Assembly: GCF_030690725.1 (NCBI RefSeq) | Contig: NZ_JAUYGD010000053.1 | Span: 124,001 to 188,000, forward strand | Length of the DNA stretch: 64,000 bases | Direction: 5' to 3' | Source of the DNA: Pseudomonas sp. | GTDB taxonomy: Bacteria; Pseudomonadota; Gammaproteobacteria; Pseudomonadales; Pseudomonadaceae | In this document: positions 17,601-26,573 of the stretch, one piece after another | Layout of the letters: each line of letters starts with the position of its first letter | Position numbering within the stretch: position 1 is the first letter of the stretch | Program-made: the position numbers and the translations under genes | Notes under the pieces: model-generated | Seen by the model: the letters and a program-made list of their open reading frames with translations, nothing else | Told to the model about the DNA's origin: nothing | Databases searched by the model: none

Positions 17601-17689
17601 TCGCGCCGCTGGCCGATGGCAGCCTGATCGAAGCCGAAATCGTCAGCTCCGTGTTCTATGACCCGAAAGGGGATCGCCAGAATGTCTAA
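14669..17689 (+). CDS. soxA: Sarcosine oxidase alpha subunit
   Basis: A 1006-residue protein, the usual length. The N-terminal part (about 1-110) is a 2Fe-2S-like fold without cluster function in this family, with the RSFKYSRPRGI motif. The middle has an NAD(P)/FAD-type Rossmann loop (VLVVGAGPAGLAAALAAARSG, near 175) and the second half of the disulfide-reductase-like domain. From about residue 610 it is homologous to the glycine-cleavage T protein and binds tetrahydrofolate (LMCKEDGMVFDDGV, GELSYEVNV, GTETMHVLRAEKGF). The methyl released from sarcosine is captured here as methylene-THF. Start and stop both overlap neighbouring sox genes. Confidence 0.96.
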   Translation: MSQVNRLATGGRVDRSQPLTFSFNGQSYQGFAGDTLAAALLANGVDIVGRSFKYSRPRGIVAAGAEEPNAVLQIGSTEAAQIPNVRATQQALYAGLVASSTNGWPSVNTDLMGILGKVGGKMMPPGFYYKTFMYPQNLWLTYEKYIRKAAGLGRAPTAVDPDSYDYMNQHCDVLVVGAGPAGLAAALAAARSGARVILADEQEEFGGSLLSTRETLDGKPAADWAAQVIAELSGMPEVTLLPRSTVNGYHDHNFLTIHQRLTDHLGEIAPLGMVRQRMHRVRATRVVLATGAHERPLVYANNDVPGNMLADAVSTYVRRYGVAPGKQLVLSTNNDYAYRVVLDWLDAGLQVVAVADARSNPRGTWVEEARKRGVRILTGSAVVEAAGSKRVTAARICAIDVQSHKVSSPGEVLDCDLIVSSGGYSPVVHLASHLGGRPTWREDILAFVPGEGGFQKRLCAGAVNGVFGLCDALADGFEAGVSAAAEAGFKAVSASLPQVAVRLEEPSLALFQVPHDKPTARAPKQFVDLQNDVTAAGIELATREGFESVEHVKRYTALGFGTDQGKLGNINGLAIAARSLGISIPQMGTTMFRPNYTPVTFGAVAGRHCGALFEPKRYTAMQSWHLQNGAEFEDVGQWKRPWYFPKAGEDLHAAVARECLAVRNAVGILDASTLGKIDIQGPDAREFLNRVYTNAWTKLDVGKARYGLMCKEDGMVFDDGVTACLADNHFLMTTTTGGAARVMEWLEIYHQTEWPELKVYFTSVTDHWATMTLSGPNSRKLLAEVTDIDLDKDAFPFMSWKEGLVGGVPARVFRISFTGELSYEVNVQADYALGVWEKIIEAGKKHGLTPYGTETMHVLRAEKGFIIVGQDTDGSVTPDDLNMGWCVGRTKPFSWIGWRGMNREDSLREDRKQLVGLKPVDPNTVLPEGAQLVFDPKQSIPMQMVGHVTSSYMSAALGYSFAMGVVKGGLKRIGERVFAPLADGSLIEAEIVSSVFYDPKGDRQNV

Positions 17690-18314
17690 CTTGATCAACG
17701 TCTATCAGCAACGCCCGGCTGCCGCACATGCCGAATCGCCACTGTTCCACGCCGGCCTTGAGCAACTGGCGGGCAAAGGTTCAGCCCGCGCCGGGGTGAC
17801 AGTGCGCGAGAAGAAGCTGCTCGGTCACCTGACCCTGCGCGGCGATGGCAAAGACCCGGCATTTGCCGGCGGCGTGCACAAGGCTCTGGGCCTGGAGCTG
17901 CCGGTGGCACTGACCCTGGTGGCCGCTGGCGACACCTCGCTGCAATGGCTGGCGCCGGATGAATGGCTGCTGATTGTGCCGAGCGGCAGCGAGTTCGCGG
18001 TCGAGCAGAAGCTGCGCGAAGCGCTGGAGGGTCAGCATATTTCGATCGTCAACGTCAGCGGCGGGCAAACCCTGCTGGAACTGAGCGGGCCGAAGGTGCG
18101 TGAAGTGCTGATGAAGTCCACCAGCTATGACGTGCACCCGAGCAACTTCCCGGTGGGCAAGGCGGTGGGCACCCACTTCGCCAAGTCGCAACTGGTGATC
18201 CGCCACACCGCCGAAGACACCTGGGAGCTGCTGATTCGCCGCAGCTTCTCTGACTACTTCTGGCTGTGGCTGCAGGACGCTAGCGCCGAGTTTGGTCTGG
18301 CGATCAAGGCCTGA
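17682..18314 (+). CDS. soxG: Sarcosine oxidase gamma subunit
   Basis: A 210-residue SoxG homologue that belongs to the same fold family as the T-protein C-terminus. Family landmarks are TLVAAGDTSLQWLAPDEWLL, VNVSGGQTLLELSGPKVREVL and the terminal LLIRRSFSDYFWLWL. It completes the soxBDAG heterotetramer. The ATG is inside the soxA 3' end (eight-base overlap), so it is translated with soxA. The downstream gap carries a REP hairpin before purU, a point where message ends may be stabilised. Confidence 0.94.
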   Translation: MSNLINVYQQRPAAAHAESPLFHAGLEQLAGKGSARAGVTVREKKLLGHLTLRGDGKDPAFAGGVHKALGLELPVALTLVAAGDTSLQWLAPDEWLLIVPSGSEFAVEQKLREALEGQHISIVNVSGGQTLLELSGPKVREVLMKSTSYDVHPSNFPVGKAVGTHFAKSQLVIRHTAEDTWELLIRRSFSDYFWLWLQDASAEFGLAIKA

Positions 18315-18329
18315 CACCGCAGTCGTCTT

Positions 18330-18383
18330 CTGTAGGAGCGGACTTGTCCGCGAAGTCTTTCGCGGCCAAGGCCGCTCCTACAG
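18330..18383. repeat. REP-type hairpin between soxG and purU
   Basis: CTGTAGGAGCGG (18330-18341) and CCGCTCCTACAG (18372-18383) are perfect 12-bp inverses. The inner CTTGTCCGCGAA/TTCGCGGCCAAG pair extends the stem with one mismatch. The core TGTAGGAGCGG is the common Pseudomonas REP sequence. Confidence 0.9.
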
Positions 18384-18441
18384 GCGTTCTCGGACAGCTC
18401 TATCTCCTGAGGGAGAAAGCTGAACAGCAACGGAGTTTGTT

Positions 18442-19305
18442 ATGAGCCGCACCCCCGATACCTGGATTCTCACCGCCCACTGCCCGAGCGTGCTCGGCAC
18501 CGTGGATGCGGTGACGCGCTTTCTGTTCGAGCAGCGCTGCTATGTCACCGAACACCATTCCTTCGATGATCGACTGTCGGCACGGTTCTTTATCCGCGTG
18601 GAGTTTCGTCAGCCGGATGACTTCGACGAGCAAGCCTTTCGCGCCGGCCTCGATCAGCGTCTGACGGCCTTCGGCATGCAGGTTGAGCTGACCCCGCCGG
18701 GCTACCGCGCCAAGGTGGTGCTGATGGTCAGCAAGGCCGATCACTGCCTGAACGACCTGCTCTATCGCCAGCGCATCGGCCACCTGGCCATGGACGTGGT
18801 GGCGGTGGTGTCCAACCACCCGAACCTGGAGCCGCTGGCGCGTTGGCACGATATTCCCTACTACCACTTCCCGCTCGACCCGGCTGACAAGCCGGCGCAG
18901 GAGCGCCAGGTGTTGCAGGTGATCGAGGACAGCGGCGCCGAGCTGGTGGTGCTTGCCCGCTATATGCAGGTGCTCTCACCTGAGCTGTGCCGCCAGCTGG
19001 ATGGCTGGGCGATCAATATCCACCACTCGCTGCTGCCCGGTTTCAAGGGCGCCAAGCCCTATCACCAGGCCTACGAGAAGGGCGTCAAACTGGTTGGCGC
19101 CACTGCCCACTACATCAACAACGACCTCGACGAGGGGCCGATCATCGCCCAGGGCGTGGAGTCGGTGGATCACGCCCACTACCCCGAAGACCTGATCGCC
19201 AAGGGTCGCGATATCGAATGCCAGACCCTGGCCAAAGCCATCGGTTACCACCTCGAACGACGGGTGTTTCTCAACGCCAGCCGTACGGTGGTGCTGCACG
19301 CCTAA
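18442..19305 (+). CDS. purU: Formyltetrahydrofolate deformylase
   Basis: A 287-residue protein with an N-terminal ACT domain (WILTAHCPSVLGTVDAVTRF, about 1-80) and a C-terminal formyltransferase-fold hydrolase domain. The catalytic region INIHHSLLPGFKGAKPYHQA and the downstream GATAHYINNDLDEGPII motif supply the Asn, His and Asp of the family. It hydrolyses 10-formyl-THF to formate and THF. Beside soxBDAG it regenerates free THF when sarcosine oxidation loads the pool with one-carbon units. This is the catabolic copy known from pseudomonad betaine loci. Confidence 0.95.
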   Translation: MSRTPDTWILTAHCPSVLGTVDAVTRFLFEQRCYVTEHHSFDDRLSARFFIRVEFRQPDDFDEQAFRAGLDQRLTAFGMQVELTPPGYRAKVVLMVSKADHCLNDLLYRQRIGHLAMDVVAVVSNHPNLEPLARWHDIPYYHFPLDPADKPAQERQVLQVIEDSGAELVVLARYMQVLSPELCRQLDGWAINIHHSLLPGFKGAKPYHQAYEKGVKLVGATAHYINNDLDEGPIIAQGVESVDHAHYPEDLIAKGRDIECQTLAKAIGYHLERRVFLNASRTVVLHA

Positions 19306-19449
19306 ACCGCAACTGCTGAATCCCCGCTACGGGTGGATCACCGACTGCCAAACCCTCGGCCCCACCCGGCAACAGACACAAGCTCCAGTACAAGGCCGCG
19401 CGACCGTTGGCCGCGCCTTTGTATTCACAACAAGAGAGGAGAAATACGT

Positions 19450-20649
19450 ATGTCTGGTAATCGTGGCGTCGTCTATCTCGGCGCTGGCAAGGTCGAAGTG
19501 CAGAAAATCGACTATCCGAAAATGCAGGACCCGCGCGGTCGCAAGATCGAGCATGGGGTCATCCTGCGTGTGGTCTCCACCAATATTTGCGGCTCCGACC
19601 AGCATATGGTGCGCGGTCGTACCACGGCGCAAACCGGTCTGGTGCTGGGCCATGAGATCACCGGTGAGGTGATCGAGAAGGGCCGCGACGTGGAGAACCT
19701 GAAGATTGGTGACCTGGTCTCGGTGCCGTTCAATGTGGCCTGCGGCCGCTGCCGTTCGTGCAAGGAACAACACACCGGCGTTTGCCTGTCGGTCAATCCG
19801 GCGCGAGCCGGTGGTGCTTACGGCTATGTCGACATGGGCGACTGGACCGGAGGTCAGGCCGAATACGCCATGGTGCCGTATGCCGACTTCAACCTGCTGA
19901 AACTGCCGGATCGCGACAAGGCCATGGAGAAAATCCGCGACCTGACCTGCCTGTCCGACATTCTGCCCACCGGTTACCACGGCGCAGTGACGGCTGGCGT
20001 TGGCCCAGGCAGCACCGTGTATATCGCCGGTGCCGGCCCGGTCGGTTTGGCGGCAGCAGCTTCTGCCCGTTTGCTGGGCGCGGCGGTGGTGATTGTCGGC
20101 GACGTTAATCCGGTGCGCTTGGCTCACGCCAAGGCGGTCGGCTTCGAGATTGCTGATTTGTCCAAAGATACCCCGCTGCACGAACAGATCGCCGCGCTGC
20201 TGGGCGAGCCGGAAGTTGATTGCGCCGTCGATGCGGTGGGCTTCGAGGCTCGCGGTCATGGTCACGCAGGCGTCCAACAAGAAGCGCCGGCCACTGTACT
20301 CAACTCGCTGATGGGCGTGGTGCGGGTGGCCGGCAAGATCGGCATTCCCGGCCTCTACGTCACCGAAGATCCGGGTGCGGTGGACGCGGCGGCGAAGATC
20401 GGCTCCTTAAGCATTCGCTTCGGTCTCGGCTGGGCCAAGTCGCACAGCTTCCACACCGGCCAAACCCCGGTGATGAAGTACAACCGCGCGCTGATGCAGG
20501 CGATCATGTGGGATCGCATCAACATCGCCGAAGTGGTCGGCGTGCAGGTGATCAGCCTGGACGACGCACCGCGCGGTTACGGCGAGTTCGATGCCGGCGT
20601 GCCGAAGAAGTTTGTGATCGACCCGCACAAGATGTTTAGCGCGGCCTGA
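19450..20649 (+). CDS. fdhA: Glutathione-independent formaldehyde dehydrogenase
   Basis: A 399-residue zinc-dependent medium-chain dehydrogenase, matching the length of Pseudomonas putida formaldehyde dehydrogenase. The catalytic zinc Cys sits in STNICGSDQHMVRG. The structural zinc loop is CGRCRSCKEQHTGVC, and the NAD-binding loop is YIAGAGPVGLAAAASARLLG. It oxidises formaldehyde set free by incomplete coupling of the demethylases, using tightly bound NAD. An AGAGAGGAGA ribosome-binding site precedes ATG 19450. It closes the betaine catabolic block. Confidence 0.96.
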   Translation: MSGNRGVVYLGAGKVEVQKIDYPKMQDPRGRKIEHGVILRVVSTNICGSDQHMVRGRTTAQTGLVLGHEITGEVIEKGRDVENLKIGDLVSVPFNVACGRCRSCKEQHTGVCLSVNPARAGGAYGYVDMGDWTGGQAEYAMVPYADFNLLKLPDRDKAMEKIRDLTCLSDILPTGYHGAVTAGVGPGSTVYIAGAGPVGLAAAASARLLGAAVVIVGDVNPVRLAHAKAVGFEIADLSKDTPLHEQIAALLGEPEVDCAVDAVGFEARGHGHAGVQQEAPATVLNSLMGVVRVAGKIGIPGLYVTEDPGAVDAAAKIGSLSIRFGLGWAKSHSFHTGQTPVMKYNRALMQAIMWDRINIAEVVGVQVISLDDAPRGYGEFDAGVPKKFVIDPHKMFSAA

Positions 20650-20664
20650 TTGCCCTCAGATATA

Positions 20665-20691
20665 CAGGCGGGCAGTTGGTGTGCCCGCCTG
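20665..20691 (+). terminator. Strong hairpin after fdhA
   Basis: A perfect 10-bp stem (CAGGCGGGCA with TGCCCGCCTG) encloses a 7-base loop 15 bases after the fdhA stop. No T-run follows directly (the nearest T-rich stretch is about 45 bases on), so it may stabilise the mRNA end or act with Rho. Confidence 0.6.
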
Positions 20692-20829
20692 CAGTCGCAT
20701 GCGCCGTTCCTCACCCAAGGGGCGTACCCGCTTTCTGCTTTTTTTCTGCTCCGTAAATAGAACCTGAAAAGTGGCTAGAGTAAGTGCACGGCACGGCTGT
20801 TCAGTGCCCACTTTCCAGGGCAGGACCTT

Positions 20830-21861
20830 ATGCGGGCAATCTGCTTCACCCTATGCTGGCTTTGGATGAGTGGCCTGGCGTGGGCCACGGACTGGTACCC
20901 GGTGGAGGTGCTGGCCGATGGCGTATCGCAGCAGTACCAACCCCTGTCGCAAGCGGCTAAACCCTGGCGGGTCTGCGCATTGTTGCCGCATGGCAAGGAC
21001 CGCTATTGGTGGGGCGTGGCCTGGGGGCTGGATGAGGAGGCAGCACGTCAAGGCGTGCGGCTAGGCATCTATGAAGCCGGCGGCTATGAAAACCCGCAGG
21101 TGCAAGCGCAACAGTTGCACAACTGTCAGCAGCGTAATGCCGATGCCTATGTGATTGCGGCGATCGACGCCCAGGCCCTCTGCACGACAATCGCCCAACT
21201 GCTCGAGCAGGGCAAACCGGTTATCGATCTGGTCAACGGCATCGACTGTCCGGGGCTGAGCGCCAGCTCCAGCGTGGATTTTGCCGATATGACCGGCGCC
21301 GCCCTGGCGTATATCGATAACCATCGCCCGTCGGGGCCTTTCAGCCTGGGTTGGTTACCTGGGCCGCAAGGCGCCGGTTGGGTGCTGGATTCGGAAAAGG
21401 CGCTGCGCGCAGCCGAACAGAGCAAACCGATGACCGTGCACCACGGCGGTTATGCCCCGGTGGATCGCGCCAGTCAGGCGCAACTGGTGCGCGAACTGCT
21501 AAGGCAGCATCCGCGTCTCGACTTCCTGCTGGGCAATGCTGAAGCCGCCGGCTTTGCCGCGCAGCTGGTGCAGACCTCGGGACAGAACTACCAGGCACGG
21601 GTGCTGGCCACCTACACCACTGAGCGGATCGTCGAGCAGATTCGTGATGGTTTTATTGTTGCCGCGCCCACCGACTCACCGGTGCTGCAGGCGCGCATCG
21701 CGGTGGACCTGGCGGTGCGCGCACTGGAAGGTCGCGCGCATGCACGGCGGGTCAGTCCGATGATCGAGGTGCTCGACCAGACCAGCCTGGAACAGTTCGA
21801 TATGAGCCGTCTGATGCCGCCGCCTGAGCACTGGATGATTCGCCGTGAACTGCCGCAGTAG
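20830..21861 (+). CDS. TorT-like periplasmic binding protein
   Basis: A 343-residue periplasmic protein with an N-terminal signal peptide (RAICFTLCWLWMSGLAWA). It has the type I periplasmic binding fold and TorT-like blocks: WRVCALLPHGKDRYWW, IYEAGGYENPQVQAQQLHNC, VIDLVNGID and MPPPEHWMIRR at the end. Escherichia coli TorT binds trimethylamine N-oxide and signals through the TorS kinase. No torS, torR or TMAO reductase gene lies in this window. It sits directly after fdhA and ends 21 bases from the convergent acyltransferase. Its ligand could be TMAO or another methylated amine, which is inference from position. Confidence 0.82.
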   Translation: MRAICFTLCWLWMSGLAWATDWYPVEVLADGVSQQYQPLSQAAKPWRVCALLPHGKDRYWWGVAWGLDEEAARQGVRLGIYEAGGYENPQVQAQQLHNCQQRNADAYVIAAIDAQALCTTIAQLLEQGKPVIDLVNGIDCPGLSASSSVDFADMTGAALAYIDNHRPSGPFSLGWLPGPQGAGWVLDSEKALRAAEQSKPMTVHHGGYAPVDRASQAQLVRELLRQHPRLDFLLGNAEAAGFAAQLVQTSGQNYQARVLATYTTERIVEQIRDGFIVAAPTDSPVLQARIAVDLAVRALEGRAHARRVSPMIEVLDQTSLEQFDMSRLMPPPEHWMIRRELPQ

Positions 21862-21882
21862 TTGAGCGGCAGCGGTGTCCGG

Positions 21883-22776
21883 TCAGCTGGGCTGTTCGGC
21901 GCGAATCTGCGCGATCCGCGCATCCTTGTCTTGCCACAACTTCGTCACCCAGTCCTGCACAAATTGGCGGAATACTGGGTCGTTCTCGTAGTCGCCTTGC
22001 CACAGCGCCGGGTCGAGGTCGCGGGTCTGGATATCGATGATGACCTTGTCCACCTGGCCGCTGATCAGCTCCCAGAAACCGGGAATCCGCGCGCTCGGAT
22101 ACACCACGGTTACGTCCAGCACGGTGTCCAACTGTTCGCCCAGTGCGGCGAGGACAAAGGCCACGCCGCCGGCTTTCGGCTTGAGCAGATGCTGATATGG
22201 CGAGCCTTGCTGCGCCTGTTTGGCCGGGGTGCAGCGGGTGCCTTCGAGGTAATTGACCACGGTCACCGGCAGGTCCTTGAACTTCTCGCAGGCACGTTTG
22301 GTGATTTCCAGGTCCTGGCCCTTGAGTTCGGGGTGCTTGGCCAGAAACGCCTTGGAGTAGCGGCGCATAAAGGGGTAATCCAGCGCCCAGAACGCCAGGC
22401 CGAGAAAGGGCACCCAGATTAGCTGCTGCTTGAGGAAGAACTTGAAGTAGGGCGTCTTGCGATTGAACGCCTGCACCAGAGCGGGGATATCGACCCACGA
22501 CTGATGGTTGCTGATCACCAGGTAGGAGGTGCTCTGGCGCAGGTCGGCACTGCCGCGAATGTCCCAGTGCACCGGCAGCAGGGTGGCGAAGATCAGCTTG
22601 TTGATCTCCGCCCAGGTTTCCGCCACCCACATCACCCCGCGCGAGCTAGCGGTTTTCAGCGCCTTGCCGGGCAATACGAACTTGCCGAGGGCGATCAGCA
22701 GCAGTGGGCCGATCAGTATCAGCGTGTTGAGCAACAGCAGAATAATGACGCTAAGACCGGTCAATAGACGGCGCAT
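21883..22776 (-). CDS. YihG-like 1-acylglycerol-3-phosphate acyltransferase family protein
   Basis: A 297-residue inner-membrane lysophospholipid acyltransferase. A hydrophobic N-terminus (LLTGLSVIILLLLNTLILIG) is followed by the catalytic HX4D motif NHQSWVDIPAL, the substrate-binding motif VNYLEGTR and a later proline block in VVYPSARIPGF. The extended C-terminus and overall order match E. coli YihG rather than PlsC. It probably acylates lysophosphatidic acid or remodels phospholipid acyl chains. The gene faces TorT convergently and shares a 181-base divergent promoter region with the HD-GYP gene. Confidence 0.85.
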   Translation of the reverse strand: MRRLLTGLSVIILLLLNTLILIGPLLLIALGKFVLPGKALKTASSRGVMWVAETWAEINKLIFATLLPVHWDIRGSADLRQSTSYLVISNHQSWVDIPALVQAFNRKTPYFKFFLKQQLIWVPFLGLAFWALDYPFMRRYSKAFLAKHPELKGQDLEITKRACEKFKDLPVTVVNYLEGTRCTPAKQAQQGSPYQHLLKPKAGGVAFVLAALGEQLDTVLDVTVVYPSARIPGFWELISGQVDKVIIDIQTRDLDPALWQGDYENDPVFRQFVQDWVTKLWQDKDARIAQIRAEQPS

Positions 22777-22957
22777 GGCAACTCCTTGTGGTGCGCGAGT
22801 GGGGCAATGATAAGCAGTAGTGCTAAGGCTTCCAAGCCGCCGATCTGCGACCGATGTCTTATTGCCATCAGTCCGCCCGCGTCATAACAATGCAGGCTGA
22901 TTGATCATCTACGCTGTCTGAGAGTTACTGGTTTTTGGCCTCTTTTGAGTGCAATCC

Positions 22958-24184
22958 ATGTTGAAGTGCATCGCAGTGGCCGACGTGCGCGTCGGTATGT
23001 ATATCCACGAGTTCTGTGGCGCATGGATGGACCACCCCTTCTGGAAATCCAAGTTTCTTCTCAGTTCGGAAAAAGACCTGCAGCGGATCACGGCCAGCAG
23101 CATCAGTGAGTTGTGGATTGATGTCAGCAAAGGTCTGGATGTCGAGGTTGGCACCGCCAGTGTCAGTCCTGAGGAAGTCGCTGCCCAAGCCGAGGCACGC
23201 CTGCTGGAAGCGGTGCAGAGCCCGCCCGTCAGCCTGGCGATTTCCATGGAGGATGAGGTGCAGCGTGCGGTCAAGCTCTGCGCCCGCTCCAAGGCCGCGG
23301 TGGTCAGCATGTTTGGTGATGCACGGATGGGGCAGGCGTTGCAGTTTGAGCAGGCGGGCGAGTTGGTCGAGGAAATTTCCGATTCGATCATGCGTCACCC
23401 CAATGCGCTGATCAGCCTAGCGCGGCTGAAAAACGCCGATGAATACACCTATATGCATTCGGTGGCGGTGTGCGCACTGATGATTGCCCTGGCGCGCAAT
23501 CTCGGCCTCAACGAGGGCCAGGTGCGTGAGGCCGGGCTGGCCGGTTTGCTCCACGATATCGGCAAGATGGCGATTCCCAATACGGTACTGAACAAGCCGG
23601 GCAAGCTCACCGACGGCGAGTTCGCCACCGTGCGCGATCACCCCGAAGCGGGTTCGCGCATGCTGCTGGACAGTAAGCAGGTCAGCGCGCTGGTGCTGGA
23701 TGTATGCCTGCATCACCACGAAAAGGTTGACGGCAGCGGTTACCCGCATCGCCTGGCCGGTGAGCAGATCAGTCTGTACGCGCGCATGGGCGCGGTGTGC
23801 GACGTGTATGACGCGATCACCTCCAATCGACCGTACAAGCAGGGTTGGGACCCTGCCGAGTCGATCCGCAAAATGGCCGAGTGGAAGGGCCATTTCGACC
23901 CTGTGGTGTTCCAGGCTTTTGTCAAAACCGTGGGCATCTACCCGGTGGGTTCGCTGGTGCGTCTGGAGAGCGGGCGTATTGGCGTGGTGATGGAGCAGCA
24001 GGCCAAGTCCTTGCTCGCGCCGAGGGTCAAGGTGTTCTTCTCGGCCAAATCGAAAACCCCGATCCCGCAGGAAATTCTCGACCTGAGCAAGCTGGTTGGG
24101 CGCGACAAGATCGTCGGTCGCGAGTCCGCCGAGGAGTGGGGCTTTCGCCATGTCGACGAACTCTGGAGCGGCGTCTCTAGCTAG
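22958..24184 (+). CDS. HD-GYP domain cyclic-di-GMP phosphodiesterase
   Basis: A 408-residue protein with an N-terminal DUF3391-like domain (residues 1 to about 130) and a full HD-GYP domain. The metal and signature residues are intact: HSVAVCALM, LLHDIGKMAIP, then HHHEKVDGSGYP. The protein should therefore be an active cyclic-di-GMP hydrolase, not a degenerate effector. ATG 22958 starts the DUF3391 homology; a GTG three codons upstream is possible. It is followed by a chemoreceptor and creBC, but each appears to have its own promoter. Probable role: control of motility or biofilm state. Confidence 0.92.
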   Translation: MLKCIAVADVRVGMYIHEFCGAWMDHPFWKSKFLLSSEKDLQRITASSISELWIDVSKGLDVEVGTASVSPEEVAAQAEARLLEAVQSPPVSLAISMEDEVQRAVKLCARSKAAVVSMFGDARMGQALQFEQAGELVEEISDSIMRHPNALISLARLKNADEYTYMHSVAVCALMIALARNLGLNEGQVREAGLAGLLHDIGKMAIPNTVLNKPGKLTDGEFATVRDHPEAGSRMLLDSKQVSALVLDVCLHHHEKVDGSGYPHRLAGEQISLYARMGAVCDVYDAITSNRPYKQGWDPAESIRKMAEWKGHFDPVVFQAFVKTVGIYPVGSLVRLESGRIGVVMEQQAKSLLAPRVKVFFSAKSKTPIPQEILDLSKLVGRDKIVGRESAEEWGFRHVDELWSGVSS

Positions 24185-24371
24185 GGTTTCAGCTGCGCCT
24201 CAGTCAGCAGGTCGCGCCAACCTCGGGCCAGGTAACGGGCCGTGGCCCGGTCACTCATCTATGCTCACTGCATATTGCCGCTTACAGGCACGCTGCTTGG
24301 GCGTGCTTCTTGCTTTAAGGTTTGCTTTGGCGCGCCCCTGAAGTTGGCGCGCTTCACAGGTTGAGGTGTGT

Positions 24372-26402
24372 ATGACTGGAGTACTCAAACCGGGCGTGCG
24401 GCTGCTGGAGCGTTTCAGCTTCGCGCGCAAGTTTCAGTTGGTGTTTGTGCTGTTCGCTTTGCCGCTGGGCTTTTCGTTGTGGGTGATTGGCAGCAATTAT
24501 CAGGATCGACTCAACTCCATCGACAATGAACTTGAAGGTATCAGTGCCCTGCAGGGCATGGCCGGCGTGCAGCAGGCATTGATTGAACAGCGCACGTTGC
24601 TGTCACGCTGGAAGGGCACCGAGAAAGCCGCCGAAGCGCTGCTGCGGGAACGCGCCAGCGGTCTTGGGTCAGCCTTGCAAGCGCTGGAGCAGCCGCTTAA
24701 ATCCGAGCTGCTGAGTGATCAGGCACGGCAACATTTGCAAAATCTCAGCGCCGGCCAGGCCGAACTGAGTGTCGAAGTGCTGGGTAAGCTGGCTTTGCCC
24801 GATGCCCTCGAACGTTACCAAAAGAACCTGCTAGGCCTGCTCGCCTTGCGCGAACAGGTGGCCACCGACAGTGGGCTGATCCTCGATCCACATCTCGACA
24901 CCTACCTGATGATGGAGCAGCTGACCTACACCTTGCCGCGCCTTCTGGAACAATTGGGCAGCTTTGCCAGCCAGGGTTATGGCGCCGTGGTGTCGCAGCA
25001 TTTCACCTTGCAGAGCCGGGTGTTGATCCGCGATCTGCGGCGTAGCCTGGATGAATCGCGCAGCCAGTTGCTCAAGGCGCAATCGACCCTCGGACTTGAA
25101 TCGCCGCGCGCCATGCGCCAGCTGCAAGGGCCTTACGATGAGGCGCTGCAGGGTTATGAAGCCTTCCTCGCAGGCATCGATCGCGACATGTTTGAGGCCA
25201 GCCCAATGGCCTTGACCCCGGAGCAGTTTGTGCAGCGCACCGATGCTTTGCAGGGCCAGTTGCTCGGCCTGCAGGCGGCGTTGTACCAGCAGTTTGCTGT
25301 CAGCCTCGGCGAGTACCGGCAGAACGGCCTGGTCGCGATGATCGAAGTGATTGGCGTGTTCAGCGTGCTGACCCTGCTGGCGCTGTATGTGTTGTTCTGC
25401 CTCAACGCTTCGATCCGCCGCAGCACCGCTGGGATCATCCAGGCCGCCGAAGGCCTGCGCGATGGTGACCTGCGCGTGCGCATGCAGGTGCATGGAGCGG
25501 ATGATCTGGCGAGTATCGCCATGGCGCTGAATACCGCGGTTGGCCAGTTGCGCGACTCCATGCAGGGGGTCAACCAGCAGAGCCTGCAACTCGGTGGCAC
25601 GGTGCAGATGCTTAACGGCGAGGCGCGCAATGCCCTGGAGTCGGTGGAGCAGCAGCAGGCGCAGATGAGCCAGATTGCCGCCGCCGCCACACAAATGGCT
25701 GCTACCGCGCAGAGCGTGGCGCAAAGTTGCGAGCAGGCTGCCGTGGAAGCCGGGCAGACCCGCGAGATTGCCGAACAGAGCAACCAGCGTAGCGCCCGCA
25801 CCAGTGCCAGCATGCGTCAGCTCAGCAGCCGTCTGGGCGACAGCGCTACCACCTTGCAGCAACTGCGCACCCAGACCGAGCAGATCACCCGCGTGGTGGA
25901 TGTGATCAAGGGTATTGCCGAACAGACCAACCTGCTCGCGCTCAACGCCGCCATCGAAGCGGCGCGCGCCGGTGATCAGGGCCGCGGCTTTGCCGTGGTG
26001 GCCGACGAGGTGCGTTCGCTGTCGCAGCGCACGCAGAACTCCACGGCGGAAATCGCCGAAACCGTGGCCAACCTGCATCGCGTGGTCGGCCAGTCGGTCA
26101 CCCAGATGGAAGACGCCGTGCGCCAGGCCGAAGGCGATGTTGGCAGCGTGCTGGCCATGGGCGAGGACCTGAATGCCATCGTCGAGTCGGTGCAACTGGT
26201 CACCGACCGTTTGGCGCAGATCGCCACTGCCGCCGAGCAGCAGGCCGCCACGGCCGATGAGGTCAGCGGCAATATTCAGCAGGTCGACCAGGCCGCCAGT
26301 GCCTTGCTTGAAGGCGCGCAGGCGGTGAGCAACGCCGCCGAACAGCTGCGTCAGGGCAGTCAGGCGCTGGAGCAGAACACCGCACGCTTCAAACTCGACT
26401 GA
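24372..26402 (+). CDS. Methyl-accepting chemotaxis protein
   Basis: A 676-residue chemoreceptor. TM1 lies near residues 19-38 ([19 protein letters not shown]) and TM2 near 325-345 ([16 protein letters not shown]), which leaves a large helical periplasmic domain of about 280 residues containing [17 protein letters not shown] follows (about 345-400). The cytoplasmic hairpin has the canonical tip [20 protein letters not shown] and then [18 protein letters not shown]. The periplasmic region resembles the long helical-bundle or nitrate-sensor type, but the ligand cannot be read from sequence. There is no C-terminal CheR-tethering pentapeptide. Confidence 0.92.
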   Translation: MTGVLKPGVRLLERFSFARKFQLVFVLFALPLGFSLWVIGSNYQDRLNSIDNELEGISALQGMAGVQQALIEQRTLLSRWKGTEKAAEALLRERASGLGSALQALEQPLKSELLSDQARQHLQNLSAGQAELSVEVLGKLALPDALERYQKNLLGLLALREQVATDSGLILDPHLDTYLMMEQLTYTLPRLLEQLGSFASQGYGAVVSQHFTLQSRVLIRDLRRSLDESRSQLLKAQSTLGLESPRAMRQLQGPYDEALQGYEAFLAGIDRDMFEASPMALTPEQFVQRTDALQGQLLGLQAALYQQFAVSLGEYRQNGLVAMIEVIGVFSVLTLLALYVLFCLNASIRRSTAGIIQAAEGLRDGDLRVRMQVHGADDLASIAMALNTAVGQLRDSMQGVNQQSLQLGGTVQMLNGEARNALESVEQQQAQMSQIAAAATQMAATAQSVAQSCEQAAVEAGQTREIAEQSNQRSARTSASMRQLSSRLGDSATTLQQLRTQTEQITRVVDVIKGIAEQTNLLALNAAIEAARAGDQGRGFAVVADEVRSLSQRTQNSTAEIAETVANLHRVVGQSVTQMEDAVRQAEGDVGSVLAMGEDLNAIVESVQLVTDRLAQIATAAEQQAATADEVSGNIQQVDQAASALLEGAQAVSNAAEQLRQGSQALEQNTARFKLD

Positions 26403-26404
26403 GG

Positions 26405-26503
26405 CCCGTAGGAACGGGCTTGTCCGCGATGCGCTTGTCCATCTGAGAGTCGCTCGCTGGCATGGGCTAGGTGCCCCCGCCGCTCCTACAGGATATGCCG
26501 CCT
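26405..26503. repeat. REP-type element between the chemoreceptor and creB
   Basis: CCGTAGGAACGGGC at about 26406 and CCGCTCCTACAGG at about 26479 are imperfect inverses. The inner GGCATGGGCTAGGTGCCCCCGC (26459-26480) is a diverged copy of the element found at 48431 and 59700. Confidence 0.7.
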
Positions 26504-26573
26504 GCGGCTCGCCCTTGACGCTGGCAGCGGCCTGCCGCAGGCTCCTCGCCGAGTTGCCACGAGCAGGACGCCC

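Noticed and set aside
15362..17698. 778-codon open frame antisense to soxA
   Set aside because: It runs opposite a gene with full family homology, and its His/Val/Gly-rich product has no domain. Long antisense frames are normal in GC-rich codon-biased genes.
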